Notes: generated by a model from the letters alone, not told the origin. Counted from the stretch's first letter, positions 7,775 to 16,804 are shown. The stretch: 45,124 bases of DNA from Spyradocola sp034113365 (GCA_034113365.1 JAXEXP010000101.1:1-45124), one strand, 5' to 3'. A program made the numbers and translations.

Positions 7775-8737
7775 GTGGAAAAGCGTGAACGTGTTCTTGC
7801 GTGTATGAATCATCTGCCCATCGACCGGCCGCCCGTCGGCTTCTGGTTCCACTTCCCGGAGGATAAAAAGCTGGGGCAGGCCTGCGTGCAGGCGCACCTG
7901 GACTACTACAATCATGCCAATGTGGATATGGCCAAGGTCATGTGCGACGGCTATTTCGACTATCCCAACCCGCTGGCCCAGCAGGTGCGCGTGGCGTCCG
8001 ACTGGCTCAAGCTCAAGCCCCTGGGCAAGGACCACCCCTTCATCCGCGAGCAGGTGGACCGCGTCAAGGCCATCCGCGACGGGCTCAAGGACGACAATCT
8101 GCCCGTGTTCTACAACGTGTTTGCTCCCTTTTCCTCCATCCGCTTTGGCACCAGCGACGAGCTGGTGATGGCGCACCTGCGCGAGAACCCCGAGGCCATC
8201 TCCTACGCGCTGGACGTCATCGCCGAGGACAACTCCACGCTGTGCGAGCTGATGATGACCGAGGCGGGCTGCGACGGCGTGTACTACTGCGTGCAGGGCG
8301 GCGAAAAGGACCGCATGACGGGCGAGATGTATCGCGCCTACATCACCCCCTCGGATAAATCCGTGCTCTCGCACGCCAACAAGTTCAGCCCCTACAACAT
8401 ACTGCACTGCTGCGGCTGGGCGGGCATCCCCAACCGGCTGGAGAACTGGCAGGACTACCCGGCCAAGGTCATCAACTGGGCGGTGTTCGTCGAGAACATG
8501 GACCTGGTGCGCGGCCGCGCGTTCTTCGGCGGCAAGACCGTGCTGGGCGGCTGCGACAACCGCAAGGGTGGCGTGCTCTACACCGGCACCAAGCAGCAGG
8601 TGCAGACCTTCGTGCGCAGCCTGGCCGCCTCCTTTGACTCGGACACCGGCTACATGATCGGCGCGGACTGCACGCTGCCGGGCGACATCGGCATCGAGCG
8701 CATCGACTGGGTCGCCGAGGCGCTGGAGACGATGTAA
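7775..8737 (+). CDS. Uroporphyrinogen decarboxylase (URO-D) family protein
   Basis: A 320-residue TIM-barrel protein of the URO-D superfamily. In anaerobic Clostridia such proteins are more often corrinoid-dependent methyltransferases or uncharacterised enzymes than haem enzymes. It shows an N-terminal KRERVLACMNHLPIDRPPVGFW segment that is typical of the family and a C-terminal GADCTLPGDIGIERI metal/substrate region with a cysteine; HCCGWAGIP (near 210) carries candidate zinc ligands. The GTG start is chosen because GGGGGAG lies 6 nt upstream; a TTG 15 nt earlier has no ribosome site. No corrinoid protein gene is adjacent. It is monocistronic, ended by the terminator at 8754. Confidence 0.82.
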   Translation: MEKRERVLACMNHLPIDRPPVGFWFHFPEDKKLGQACVQAHLDYYNHANVDMAKVMCDGYFDYPNPLAQQVRVASDWLKLKPLGKDHPFIREQVDRVKAIRDGLKDDNLPVFYNVFAPFSSIRFGTSDELVMAHLRENPEAISYALDVIAEDNSTLCELMMTEAGCDGVYYCVQGGEKDRMTGEMYRAYITPSDKSVLSHANKFSPYNILHCCGWAGIPNRLENWQDYPAKVINWAVFVENMDLVRGRAFFGGKTVLGGCDNRKGGVLYTGTKQQVQTFVRSLAASFDSDTGYMIGADCTLPGDIGIERIDWVAEALETM

Positions 8738-8753
8738 ATCTGCATAAAGAAAG

Positions 8754-8795
8754 GCCTTTCCGGGGCGGTAAATGCTTCGGAAAGGCTTGTTTTTT
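8754..8795 (+). terminator. Intrinsic terminator after the URO-D gene
   Basis: GCCTTTCCG (8754-8762) pairs perfectly with CGGAAAGGC (8778-8786), followed by TTGTTTTTT. The opposite arm offers no strong T run, so it mainly serves the plus strand. Confidence 0.88.
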
Positions 8796-8809
8796 GCTTT
8801 TTGGGGAGA

Positions 8810-9742
8810 TTACAGCACCATCCCCGCCACCCAGACGATCAACGGCAGCGTCAGCGCGGACAGGATCGTGGTGGCCGCGAAGATCTCCGAGGCGTAGGGG
8901 GCGTTGCGGTCGTAGCGGATGGCGAACATCGTGCCCATCGCGCCGGCGGGGGCGGCCATGGCCAGCGCCACGGTGAGGGTGATGATGGTGGGCAGATGGA
9001 ACAGCGAAAAGGCCAGCACGATCAGCAGCGGCGCCACGATGAGCTTGAGCAGGCTGATGTAGTAGGTGCGCGGCTTGGCGAAAACCTTCAGCAGGTTGGT
9101 CTGCGCCACCGTCGCGCCCGCCACGATCATCGCAAGCGGCGTGTTCATGCCCGCGATGTAGTCCAGCGCGCTATACGCCACGTCGGGCACGCGCAGGCGC
9201 AGCAGGAAGCACAGCAGCCCCAGCGGCACCGCGATGATGGAGGGCGAGCACAACGCCTTGAAAAAGCCCTTTACGGTAAAGCCCGAGCCGCCGGTAAAGG
9301 ACAGCACGCCGTGCGTCCACACCAGCAGGTTGAAGGCGGTGATGACGGCGGTGAGGTAAAACACGCCCTCGGAGCCGAACATCGCGTCCACCAGCGGGAT
9401 GCCCATGAAGCCGCAGTTGGAGTAGATCACCGAGAAGCGCTCGATCACCGCGTCGTACCTGCCGTTCTTTCGCAGGCACAGGTAGGCCACCAGCATCGCG
9501 ATGCCAAAGCCCAGCAGCGACAGGCCGAAGGCCTCCCCGAGGCCTTTGAGCATCTCCACGTCAAAGTCCCTCTGGTAGGACACGAAGATCACCACAGGGC
9601 TGACCACCAGCACCAGCAGGTTGGACAGGTGCTTGCTGCCCTCCTTGGTCACCACATGCGTCTTGTAGGCGACGACGCCCGCCACCACGAGGATCAGCAT
9701 CAGCAGCACCTGATTGAGGATCACGGAAACATACTGTGACAC
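8810..9742 (-). CDS. AEC (auxin efflux carrier) family permease
   Basis: A 310-residue integral membrane protein of about ten hydrophobic helices in two five-helix halves. The CGFMGIPLVDAMFG motif near residue 110 and TPLAMIVAGATVA near 203 are typical of AEC/bile-acid-sodium-symporter-like transporters. Bacterial members export or import small organic acids such as malate or malonate. The start is GTG; the closest purine-rich site (AAAGGA) is about 12 nt upstream, so initiation may be weak. It is monocistronic and diverges from the creatininase-family gene. The substrate is unknown. Confidence 0.88.
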   Translation of the reverse strand: MSQYVSVILNQVLLMLILVVAGVVAYKTHVVTKEGSKHLSNLLVLVVSPVVIFVSYQRDFDVEMLKGLGEAFGLSLLGFGIAMLVAYLCLRKNGRYDAVIERFSVIYSNCGFMGIPLVDAMFGSEGVFYLTAVITAFNLLVWTHGVLSFTGGSGFTVKGFFKALCSPSIIAVPLGLLCFLLRLRVPDVAYSALDYIAGMNTPLAMIVAGATVAQTNLLKVFAKPRTYYISLLKLIVAPLLIVLAFSLFHLPTIITLTVALAMAAPAGAMGTMFAIRYDRNAPYASEIFAATTILSALTLPLIVWVAGMVL

Positions 9743-9779
9743 GGGGCAAGACCATCCTTTATCTGTTTATATCCAGTTT

Positions 9780-9808
9780 ATTGTAAGCCATTTCGACAAA
9801 AACGGCAA
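9780..9808 (-). promoter_or_regulatory. Promoter of the AEC permease gene
   Basis: On the minus strand, TTGCCG (9808-9803) and TACAAT (9785-9780) are spaced by 17 nt, 38 nt before the GTG start. Confidence 0.65.
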
Positions 9809-9830
9809 CGGCGCGGCGGTGCATTTCCGA

Positions 9831-9859
9831 TTGCATGCGTGTTAAAACCGTGTTATTCT
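9831..9859 (+). promoter_or_regulatory. Promoter of the creatininase-MFS operon
   Basis: TTGCAT (9831-9836) and TATTCT (9854-9859) are spaced by 17 nt, with the start codon 37 nt further on. Confidence 0.65.
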
Positions 9860-9895
9860 ATACATACACAGAAAACCGACAGGAGGAACCCCATT

Positions 9896-10693
9896 ATGCG
9901 TGAGATTCAGCTGGAGTTGATGCGTCCCGATCAGATCGTGGCGGAAAAGGAGCGCTGCTCCATCGCCTACCTTGCGGCCGGCCCGCTGGAGTGGCACGGC
10001 CCCGCCGCGCCCTTTGGCACCGACCCGCTGACCGCCTACGAGGCCGCCAAGCGCTGCGCCAGAGAGGTGGGCGGCGTGGTGCTGCCCCCGCTCTACATCG
10101 GCACCGAGCGCGAGCGTCAGCCGCAGGATCTGGCCAACATGGGCTTTGCAGACACCGATCAGTACATACTGGGCATGGACTTTCCGCTGAACTCTGTGCC
10201 GTCCTACTACTTCCGCGAGGACATATTCGCGATGGTGCTGCGCGAATACCTGCGCCTGCTGGTCAAGCAGGGCTACAAAATGGTGGTCATCGTAAACGGC
10301 CACGGCGCCTACGGGCAGATCGAGAGCTCCAGGCGCATCGCGGCGGAGTTCAACGGCGAGACGGACACGCATGTGGTGGTGGGCTTCCCGGCGGCGTCGC
10401 TGGGCTACGAGGGCGAGGATCCCGGCCACGCCAACTGCGCCGAGATCGCCACGATGATGGCGCTGACCGACAGCGTGGACCTCAGCAAGCTGCCGCCCGA
10501 GGGCGAGCCCATCATCATGTGGAAGATGGGCATGGCCGACGGCAGCGCGTTTGCGGGCCATCCCGCGCCGGATTTCTCCGTGCAGGACGACCCCCGCAAG
10601 GCCACAAAGGAGCTGGGCGAGCGCTACGTCGCCGCGGGCGCTGCGGCGCTCATCGAGCAGGTGCGCGCCGAGTGGGCTGCGCTCAACCAATGA
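9896..10693 (+). CDS. Creatininase-family amidohydrolase
   Basis: A 265-residue protein of the creatininase/MftE superfamily. Its members are metal-dependent amidohydrolases acting on cyclic amides or formamides. Characteristic motifs are AAGPLEWHGP (E and H metal ligands), FGTDPLTAYEAA, VNGHG near residue 140 and GHANCAEIA with the late metal-binding Glu. An AGGAGG box stands 9 nt before the ATG. The stop overlaps the next start (ATGA), so translation of the unknown second gene is coupled. A transporter follows, suggesting uptake and hydrolysis of one compound. The substrate cannot be inferred. Confidence 0.87.
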   Translation: MREIQLELMRPDQIVAEKERCSIAYLAAGPLEWHGPAAPFGTDPLTAYEAAKRCAREVGGVVLPPLYIGTERERQPQDLANMGFADTDQYILGMDFPLNSVPSYYFREDIFAMVLREYLRLLVKQGYKMVVIVNGHGAYGQIESSRRIAAEFNGETDTHVVVGFPAASLGYEGEDPGHANCAEIATMMALTDSVDLSKLPPEGEPIIMWKMGMADGSAFAGHPAPDFSVQDDPRKATKELGERYVAAGAAALIEQVRAEWAALNQ

Positions 10694-11224
10694 AGCCCTT
10701 CCGGGAGCTTGTGCTGGTGAACTACTGCCACCCCGACTGCGTGCCCCTGCGCAACATCATACGCCTGCCCAAGGCGGAGGCGTTTTCGCTGGCGCGCAGT
10801 CTGGCCGAGGCGCACCCGGACACCACTGGCGTTCTACCGCTTTGCGGACTTTGAGAACTACTACGCGCGGCGTACCCGGCAGGACGCGTACCTGCACGCG
10901 CGCTTTCTCGTGCTGGGCGGGCAGCCGGAGGCAGAGCATCCGCTGTCCTTTGTGCTGGAGGGCAGCGATTATCTGCGGCAGTGGTTCGCGGGCGGCGTGG
11001 AGACGCGGCTGTTTCTGCGGGACATCGGCGCGGCGCACGTCAGCTTCACCATAGGCGACAGCGGCGCGGAATTTCAGCGGAACGGGGGCGTAGAGCTGCT
11101 GACTGTGGACATGCTGTGCAGGCGTCTGCAGGCGCACGGCGGACTGCGGGCGCTGCTGGATGCTGCGGGGAAGCACTACGTCGAGGCGCAGCTGTGGTCG
11201 GATCGGTACATTTGCGGCATCTAA
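10690..11224 (+). pseudogene. Unrecognised protein gene interrupted by a +1 frameshift
   Basis: The frame opened at 10690 (MKPFRELVLVNYCHPDC...) ends at 10854 after ...EAHPDTTG. In the next frame, protein-like sequence resumes near 10826 (LAFYRFADFENYYARR) and continues uninterrupted to the stop at 11224. Together they would encode about 178 residues. Removing one base in the word GACACCACTGGCG (10819-10831) restores one frame. I do not recognise the family; it is soluble and has no signal peptide. It overlaps the creatininase stop by ATGA and precedes the MFS gene by 25 nt. It could be a true mutation, an assembly error or, less likely, programmed frameshifting. Confidence 0.7.
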
Positions 11225-11249
11225 ATAAACAGAAACTGGGGGATAAAAC

Positions 11250-12518
11250 ATGAAAAAGTGGCTCAAGGACATGACGCCCGCCATGCTGCTGTACATGGCG
11301 GTGATCGCGCTGGTGGCGCTGGGTAACGGTTTTTCGGACAGCATACTGGCCAACTACTTCAAGGACGCCTATCATGTGGACGCGGTGCAGCGCGGCTTCA
11401 TAGAATTCCCGCGCGAGATGCCGGGGTTCCTGTGCGCGATTGCGATCGCGGCGCTGTCCGCGCTGGGCGACATCCGCGCGTCGATGGTGGCGCAGATACT
11501 GGGTGTGATCGGGCTGACGGTGCTGGGGCTGTTCACGCCGGCGTTTGGCGTGATGCTGATCTTTCTATTCCTCTACTCCTCGGGCATCCACTTGTTCGTG
11601 CCGCTGTCGGACTCCATCGGCATGTCGCTGGCCGAGCCCGACCGCATCGGCAAGCGCATGGGGCAGTACAACGCCATCAAGCAGGCGGTGGGGTTTGTCG
11701 CGGCAATCGTGGTGTTCTTCGGCTTCCGGCTGGGGTGGTTCTCCTTCTCCGCGCCCATCAAGCTGCCGTTCCTGATCGGGGCGGTTTGCTTTGCGCTGGC
11801 GCTGGCGGCGCTGGTGCTGCTCAACCGCCGCGCCGGCGCGACGCAGCCCGTGCACAGGCGGAAATTCCGGTTGGTGTTCCGCAGGGAATACAAGTACTAC
11901 TACATGCTCACCGTGGTGCGCGGCGTGCAGAAGCAGATCGCGTTCGTGTACGGCACCTGGGTGATCGTGGATCTGCTGAGCAAGGGCGCGGACGTGACCG
12001 CGATGCTGGCCATCGTGTCGAGCTTCATCTGCATCTTCTTTATGACGGCGCTGGGCAAGTGGATGGACAGATTCGGCATCAAGAAGATGATGTACGTCGA
12101 CGCGCTGACCTTCATCAGCGTGTATGTGCTCTACGGTCTGGTTGTGATGGGCATCAATGCGGGCAGACTGCCGTCGGTGGGCTGGCCGGTGCTGATGGTG
12201 TATGTGCTGTTCATACTCGACCGCATGAGCATGCAGATCGGCATGGTCAACGCGATCTATCTGCGCTCCATCGCGCTGGACGAGGACGAGGTGACCGCGA
12301 CGCTGTCCACGGGCGTGTCGCTGGAGCACATCGTGTCCATACTCGCGGCGACGGCGGGCGGGTTTGTGTGGCAGTACTGGGGCAGCCAGTGGGTGTTCTT
12401 CATCGCGGCATTCCTTTCGTTGGCAAACATCGCGGTGGCGTGGCGGGTCAAGCCCGAGCAGGAGCGCGCGCACGCGCTGAAGGTCCGCGCGCAGCGTCAG
12501 GGGAATGTGAACGCATAG
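11250..12518 (+). CDS. Major facilitator superfamily (MFS) transporter
   Basis: A 422-residue inner-membrane protein with about twelve hydrophobic segments. The cytoplasmic loop after the sixth segment begins around residue 195 (LLNRRAGATQPVHRRKFRLVF). GDIRASMVAQILG and DRFGIKKMMYVD match the A-like motif positions after helices 2 and 8. A GGGGGAT site lies about 8 nt before the ATG. It is the third gene of the creatininase operon and is ended by a terminator at 12535. Substrate and direction are unknown; the operon suggests import of the amidohydrolase substrate. Confidence 0.88.
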   Translation: MKKWLKDMTPAMLLYMAVIALVALGNGFSDSILANYFKDAYHVDAVQRGFIEFPREMPGFLCAIAIAALSALGDIRASMVAQILGVIGLTVLGLFTPAFGVMLIFLFLYSSGIHLFVPLSDSIGMSLAEPDRIGKRMGQYNAIKQAVGFVAAIVVFFGFRLGWFSFSAPIKLPFLIGAVCFALALAALVLLNRRAGATQPVHRRKFRLVFRREYKYYYMLTVVRGVQKQIAFVYGTWVIVDLLSKGADVTAMLAIVSSFICIFFMTALGKWMDRFGIKKMMYVDALTFISVYVLYGLVVMGINAGRLPSVGWPVLMVYVLFILDRMSMQIGMVNAIYLRSIALDEDEVTATLSTGVSLEHIVSILAATAGGFVWQYWGSQWVFFIAAFLSLANIAVAWRVKPEQERAHALKVRAQRQGNVNA

Positions 12519-12534
12519 GGAAAACGGCAACGAG

Positions 12535-12566
12535 GGGCGCGCCCGATCACAGGCGCGTCCTTTTTT
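12535..12566 (+). terminator. Intrinsic terminator after the MFS gene
   Basis: GGGCGCGCC (12535-12543) pairs with GGCGCGTCC (12552-12560) with one G-U pair, followed by six T. Confidence 0.85.
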
Positions 12567-12614
12567 CTCCAGGCCGAATCCGCAAAATCGCACTGTACCA
12601 ACCGCGGGTCTTTG

Positions 12615-12623
12615 TGGTATACT
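12615..12623 (+). promoter_or_regulatory. Extended -10 promoter of the propeller-like protein gene
   Basis: TG-G-TATACT (12615-12623) is an extended -10 element. No good -35 is found 17 nt upstream, which is usual for extended -10 promoters. The gene starts 53 nt later. Confidence 0.6.
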
Positions 12624-12675
12624 GTATGGTGTATGAGTATACCCGGGCGGGCATACGCGAAAGGAGCGCTGGACT

Positions 12676-13965
12676 ATGACGAACAAGCCGCAGCGGCGCG
12701 GTCGTTCTTACCGGAATGAGAGCAAGGGGCCGGGCATCGGCCTGGAAAATATACGCTGGTCGGCGGTGATCGTGACGGGACTGCTGATCGTGGTGCTGCT
12801 GTTTGCGGCGGTGTTCGGCATCCGCGCCTGCGCCGCGCGCGCAGGGCGTGAGGAGCCCGCCGTCGCCGCGCCCGCGGACACCCCCGCGCAGGCGGGCTCG
12901 GACGATCCGCTTCAGGTGACCGAGCAGGCGACGCCCGCGCCGGATGCGCAGCAGGGCTCGTCGCTCGACAACCCGCTGGATCTGTCCGGCGGCGTTGTGG
13001 AGATCAAGTCCAGGGAGCGCAGCGTCAACACGCCCGATGTGTTCGGCCACGAGATGGTGTACTCGGCGGGCACGGGCTCGCTGCTGGAGCCGCTGCTCAA
13101 GACGCTATACCTCTACGATCTGGACACCGACACGGAAACCGAGGTTGCCAAGGTCCAGCTCAAGGACGGCGAGATCTTTGAAACCGTGCTCAACTCCAAC
13201 TACATCGCCTGGCTGGACACCGACCAGAGCGGCAAGAACGCCATCTACGTGCTGGACCGCACGGTAGAGGGCGCGCAGCCCCGGCTCATCAAGGAATGCT
13301 CCTTTGCAGTGCCCAAGCTGCGCCTGTCGCAGGACTACCTGATGTGGGTCGAGCAGAACGAGGAAAAGGAAGAGCGCCTGTACGTGGTGGATCTGGTCTC
13401 CGAGGAGAACGCGTCCATCCCGGGCTTTGCAGAGTCCATCGAGCGCATGATGTCCACCTACGGCGTGTCCGCGCCGGGCATCTACGACACGCAGATCATC
13501 TGGGCGGCCTCCGACCCCAACCAGACCGAGGAGGACAGCATACGAAACGGCGAGCGGAGCGCCATCTACTACTGCGACCTGGAGATGTTTGCGCAGGACG
13601 ACTACGAGCCCAGCGTATACTGCCCGGGCATGTATGTGCACGATCCCATCACCAACGGCGAGGTCTGGGCGTGGATCGACAAGAACAAGGCACCCGACTC
13701 GACGCTGTACCTGAAGGTCGGGGACGAAGCGCGGCGCATCGCACAGGGCGTCATCACCTACGCACTGGGCGACGAGATGCTGGTGTTCGGCCAGGACGGC
13801 GGCATTTACGCCTACTTCTACAACACCGACACCTACGCCCGCCTCAACCGCCCGGGCGAGCGCGGCATCATGCCCGTCGTGTCGGGGCGCCGCGTCGTGT
13901 GGTTCAACAAGTCCGCAGAGGGCGGCGACCATCTGGACTACCTGAGCGTGCCGTACTTCGAGTAG
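12676..13965 (+). CDS. Single-pass membrane protein with propeller-like extracellular domain
   Basis: A 429-residue protein not tied to a characterised family. Residues 1-27 are basic and cytosolic, followed by one hydrophobic helix (VIVTGLLIVVLLFAAVFGI). Then comes an Ala/Pro/Glu-rich linker (about 55-100) and a domain of repeated short beta stretches such as LYLYDLDTDTETEV, AIYVLDRT and LYVVDLVSEE. This spacing resembles TolB/DUF5050-type beta-propellers with six or so blades outside the membrane. AAAGGAG lies 9 nt before the ATG. The radA gene starts 47 nt after its stop, so it may be co-transcribed with radA and yacL. The function is unknown. Confidence 0.8.
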   Translation: MTNKPQRRGRSYRNESKGPGIGLENIRWSAVIVTGLLIVVLLFAAVFGIRACAARAGREEPAVAAPADTPAQAGSDDPLQVTEQATPAPDAQQGSSLDNPLDLSGGVVEIKSRERSVNTPDVFGHEMVYSAGTGSLLEPLLKTLYLYDLDTDTETEVAKVQLKDGEIFETVLNSNYIAWLDTDQSGKNAIYVLDRTVEGAQPRLIKECSFAVPKLRLSQDYLMWVEQNEEKEERLYVVDLVSEENASIPGFAESIERMMSTYGVSAPGIYDTQIIWAASDPNQTEEDSIRNGERSAIYYCDLEMFAQDDYEPSVYCPGMYVHDPITNGEVWAWIDKNKAPDSTLYLKVGDEARRIAQGVITYALGDEMLVFGQDGGIYAYFYNTDTYARLNRPGERGIMPVVSGRRVVWFNKSAEGGDHLDYLSVPYFE

Positions 13966-14012
13966 CGGATTTAAGCCTTCCCACCCACATCCTGCCCAAT
14001 CGAGAGGTCATC

Positions 14013-15389
14013 ATGCCCAAGAATAAACTGCTCTACGTCTGTACGGACTGCGGCTACGAGTCCGCAAAGTGGATGGGCCGCTGCCCGTCCTGCGGCGCCT
14101 GGAACAAAATGGAGGAACAGGAGGCCGCCCCTGCCGCCGCGCCCACGACCGGCCCGCTGCGCAGGAGCACCGTCTCCGCGCCCACCGCGCCCGCCAGGAC
14201 TCTGACGCAGATCGAGGAGACCGCCGAGGAGCGCGCCCGCTGCGGCATCGAGGAGTTCGACCGCGTGCTGGGCGGCGGCATCGTGCCGGGGTCGCTGGTG
14301 CTCATCGGCGGCGACCCGGGCATCGGCAAGTCCACGCTGCTGCTGCAGGTGTCGGCGCTGCTGGCCGGACAGGGTGCGCGCGTGCTGTACGTCTCCGGCG
14401 AGGAATCCGCCCGGCAGATCAAGATGCGCGCCAACCGCCTGGGCGTGGGCTCCAGCGGCATGTACGTGCTCAGCGAGACCAACCTGGACGAGATCGAGGC
14501 GCACAGAGCCGCGCTTTCGCCCGACTACATGATCGTGGACTCCATCCAGACCGTGTACGTGCCGGGCAAGAACACCACCTCCGGCTCGGTCTCGCAGGTG
14601 CGCGAGGCCACGGGCATCCTGATGCGCGCCGCCAAGCAGTCGGGCGTGACGATCTTCCTGGTGGGGCACGTCACTAAAGAAGGCGCGCTGGCCGGTCCCC
14701 GCGTGCTGGAGCACATGGTGGACGCCGTGCTCTACTTTGAGGGCGACCGCCATCAGGAGTACCGCATCCTGCGCGCGGCAAAGAACCGCTTTGGCTCCGT
14801 CAACGAGATCGGCGTGTTCCGCATGGAGCAGACCGGCATGGAGCAGGTGCCCAACCCTTCGGAATTCCTGCTCTCCGGCCGCATCCCCGGCGCGTCGGGG
14901 TCGGCGGTGGCGGTGTCCATGGAGGGCACGCGCCCGGTGCTGGTGGATCTGCAGGCGTTGGTCGCGCCCTCGCCCTTTGGCAACCCGCGCAGGCAGGCGC
15001 TGGGCTTTGACTACAACCGCATGGCGCTTCTGCTTGCGGTGCTGGAAAAGCGCGCCGGGCTGATGCTCTACAACCAGGACGTCTACGTCAACGTGGCGGG
15101 CGGTCTGGAGCTGGACGAGCCCGCCTGCGACCTGCCGCTGGCGGCCGCCGTGGTCTCCTCGCTGCGCAACAAGCCGCTGCCGCCCGACTGGGTGCTCATC
15201 GGCGAGGTGGGGCTGACGGGCGAGGTGCGCGCGGTGGGCATGATGGAGCGCCGCGTGTCCGAGTGCGTGCGCATGGGCTTTGTCCACCTGATCGTGCCCA
15301 AGAGCAACCTGCGCGCGCTGCACGTGCCCGAGGGCGTGGAGGTGCGCGGCGTGTCCACGCTGGCCGAGGCGCTGGCGCTGCTGTTCTGA
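14013..15389 (+). CDS. radA: DNA repair protein RadA
   Basis: A 458-residue RadA/Sms protein, a hexameric RecA-like helicase that promotes branch migration in recombination repair. The N-terminal zinc finger has C10, C13, C24 and C27 (CTDCG...CPSCG). Walker A is GGDPGIGKST (99-108), Walker B lies around MIVDSIQT, and the RadA-specific KNRFGS motif is at 257-262. A Lon-protease-like fold occupies about 285-458. All key residues are present and the length is normal. The ATG is preceded by GAGAGGT. In many Bacillota radA is followed by disA and yacL; here yacL follows after 34 nt and disA is absent. Confidence 0.97.
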   Translation: MPKNKLLYVCTDCGYESAKWMGRCPSCGAWNKMEEQEAAPAAAPTTGPLRRSTVSAPTAPARTLTQIEETAEERARCGIEEFDRVLGGGIVPGSLVLIGGDPGIGKSTLLLQVSALLAGQGARVLYVSGEESARQIKMRANRLGVGSSGMYVLSETNLDEIEAHRAALSPDYMIVDSIQTVYVPGKNTTSGSVSQVREATGILMRAAKQSGVTIFLVGHVTKEGALAGPRVLEHMVDAVLYFEGDRHQEYRILRAAKNRFGSVNEIGVFRMEQTGMEQVPNPSEFLLSGRIPGASGSAVAVSMEGTRPVLVDLQALVAPSPFGNPRRQALGFDYNRMALLLAVLEKRAGLMLYNQDVYVNVAGGLELDEPACDLPLAAAVVSSLRNKPLPPDWVLIGEVGLTGEVRAVGMMERRVSECVRMGFVHLIVPKSNLRALHVPEGVEVRGVSTLAEALALLF

Positions 15390-15423
15390 GCCCAAATTCT
15401 TATCCAAAACGGAGGTGACTGCA

Positions 15424-16533
15424 TTGCCTAAAAAACACACGCGCCTGCTGCTGACGGTGCTGGGCGCGCTGTTGGGCGCAGGCCTTGTCCGGGAGCTGCT
15501 CTCCTTCATGGTGGAGATCCAGCTGCTCACGCCGGACCACGCCAGCGTCTACCCGTGGATCTCGCTGCTTGCCTATGTACTGGGCGTGGGAATCTTAGCG
15601 GTATTATCCTATTTCTTTTCTCTCCCGTGCTCCATGGCGTTCATCCGGCTGATGCGCTGGATCGAGGGCAAGCTGTCCAAGGTGCCGATGATCGACATGA
15701 TCTTCGGCTGCGCGGGCCTACTGGTGGGCCTGCTGATCGCATTTCTGATCACGTTCGTGTTCCTGTCGGGGTACTCTACGTGGGTGGCCACGCTCATCGG
15801 CATCGCCGTCTATGTGCTCTTCGGGTACCTGGGCACCACCATCGGCGTCAAGCGCTGGCGGGAGCTGAACTTTTCCTGGGTGCGCAGGCTGCAGCAGCAG
15901 ACGGAAAAGGCCAACGCCATCCCCGAGGCGCGCAGTGCGGCGGTCAAGCTGCTGGATACCAGCGTCATCATCGACGGCCGCATCTTCGACCTGTGCAAGA
16001 CGGGGTTTATCGAGGGGACGCTGATCATCCCCAACTTCGTGCTCAAGGAGCTGCGCCACATCTCCGACTCCGCCGACCCGCTCAAGCGCAACCGCGGCAG
16101 GCGGGGCCTGGACGTGCTGGCGCGCATCCAGAAGGAGCTGGACATGGACGTGCGCGTGGACGAGCAGGACTTTGACGACACGGACGAGGTGGACGTCAAG
16201 CTCCTGAAGCTGGCCAGGCTGCGCGGCGGCAGCGTGCTGACCACCGACTACAACCTCAACAAGGTGGCGGACGTGTCGGGCATACGGGTGCTCAACATCA
16301 ACGACCTGGCCAACGCGCTCAAGCCCGCGGTGCTGCCGGGCGAGGAGATGTCCGTGCAGATCGTGCGCGAGGGCAAGGAGCAGAACCAGGGCGTGGCCTA
16401 CCTGGACGACGGCACCATGATCGTGGTGGAGAGCGGCAGGCGCGTCATCGGGCAGACCGCGTGGGTGGTGGTGACCTCGGTGCTGCAGACCTCCGCGGGC
16501 CGCATGATCTTCGCCAGGCTGCGCGACCAGTAG
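15424..16533 (+). CDS. yacL: PIN/TRAM-domain membrane protein YacL
   Basis: A 369-residue protein. Four hydrophobic segments fill residues 1 to about 130. A PIN nuclease-like domain starts with LLDTSVIIDGRI, with later acidic residues in DTDEVDVKLLKLA and TTDYNLN. A C-terminal TRAM domain (about 295-365) probably binds RNA. I choose TTG at 15424 because GGAGGTG is 6 nt upstream; a GTG at 15415 lies inside that ribosome site. It sits 34 nt after radA. Related proteins are tRNA/rRNA-binding candidates of unknown role. Confidence 0.93.
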   Translation: MPKKHTRLLLTVLGALLGAGLVRELLSFMVEIQLLTPDHASVYPWISLLAYVLGVGILAVLSYFFSLPCSMAFIRLMRWIEGKLSKVPMIDMIFGCAGLLVGLLIAFLITFVFLSGYSTWVATLIGIAVYVLFGYLGTTIGVKRWRELNFSWVRRLQQQTEKANAIPEARSAAVKLLDTSVIIDGRIFDLCKTGFIEGTLIIPNFVLKELRHISDSADPLKRNRGRRGLDVLARIQKELDMDVRVDEQDFDDTDEVDVKLLKLARLRGGSVLTTDYNLNKVADVSGIRVLNINDLANALKPAVLPGEEMSVQIVREGKEQNQGVAYLDDGTMIVVESGRRVIGQTAWVVVTSVLQTSAGRMIFARLRDQ

Positions 16534-16580
16534 GACTGATAGATAAAGCGGGTTTCTTGCTTCTGGGGATGGGTAGTACT

Positions 16581-16710
16581 TGACGGACACCTCATCAGTC
16601 GCCTGCGGGCGCCAGCTTCCCCTCAAGGGGAAGCCAAAGGATGCGCACCGTTATGTTTTGCGTGAGTTTTTGACAGTCTGAGCTTCCCCTCAAGGGGAGG
16701 CCAAGGGATT
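16581..16710 (+). repeat. Dispersed repeat R1, copy 2 (minimal form)
   Basis: This short copy has the left end GGACACCTCATCAGTCGC joined almost directly to the palindrome GCTTCCCCTCAAGGGGAAGC (16614-16633). A second palindrome half-copy (AGCTTCCCCTCAAGGGGAGG) follows at 16681-16700 after GTTTTTGACAGTCTG. It lacks the hairpin modules of the long copies and may represent the basic unit. It lies between the convergent yacL and KDG-kinase genes. Confidence 0.85.
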
Positions 16711-16749
16711 TCAGGCCGATACTCTGGCGCAGACACTTTTATTTACAGA

Positions 16750-16782
16750 AAAGGAACGACCGGATAAACCGATCGTTCCTTT
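16750..16782. terminator. Bidirectional terminator between yacL and the sugar kinase gene
   Basis: AAAGGAACGA (16750-16759) pairs perfectly with TCGTTCCTTT (16773-16782), with an inner CCGG/CCGA extension. A and T runs on both flanks allow use in either direction. Confidence 0.85.
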
Positions 16783-16804
16783 TGATTATGCGGTTGTGCT
16801 GTGC

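Noticed and set aside
16581..16710. R1 copies as remnants of an insertion sequence with a transposase
   Set aside because: No transposase fragment, no flanking target duplication and hairpins with paired base changes; a non-coding palindromic element fits better.
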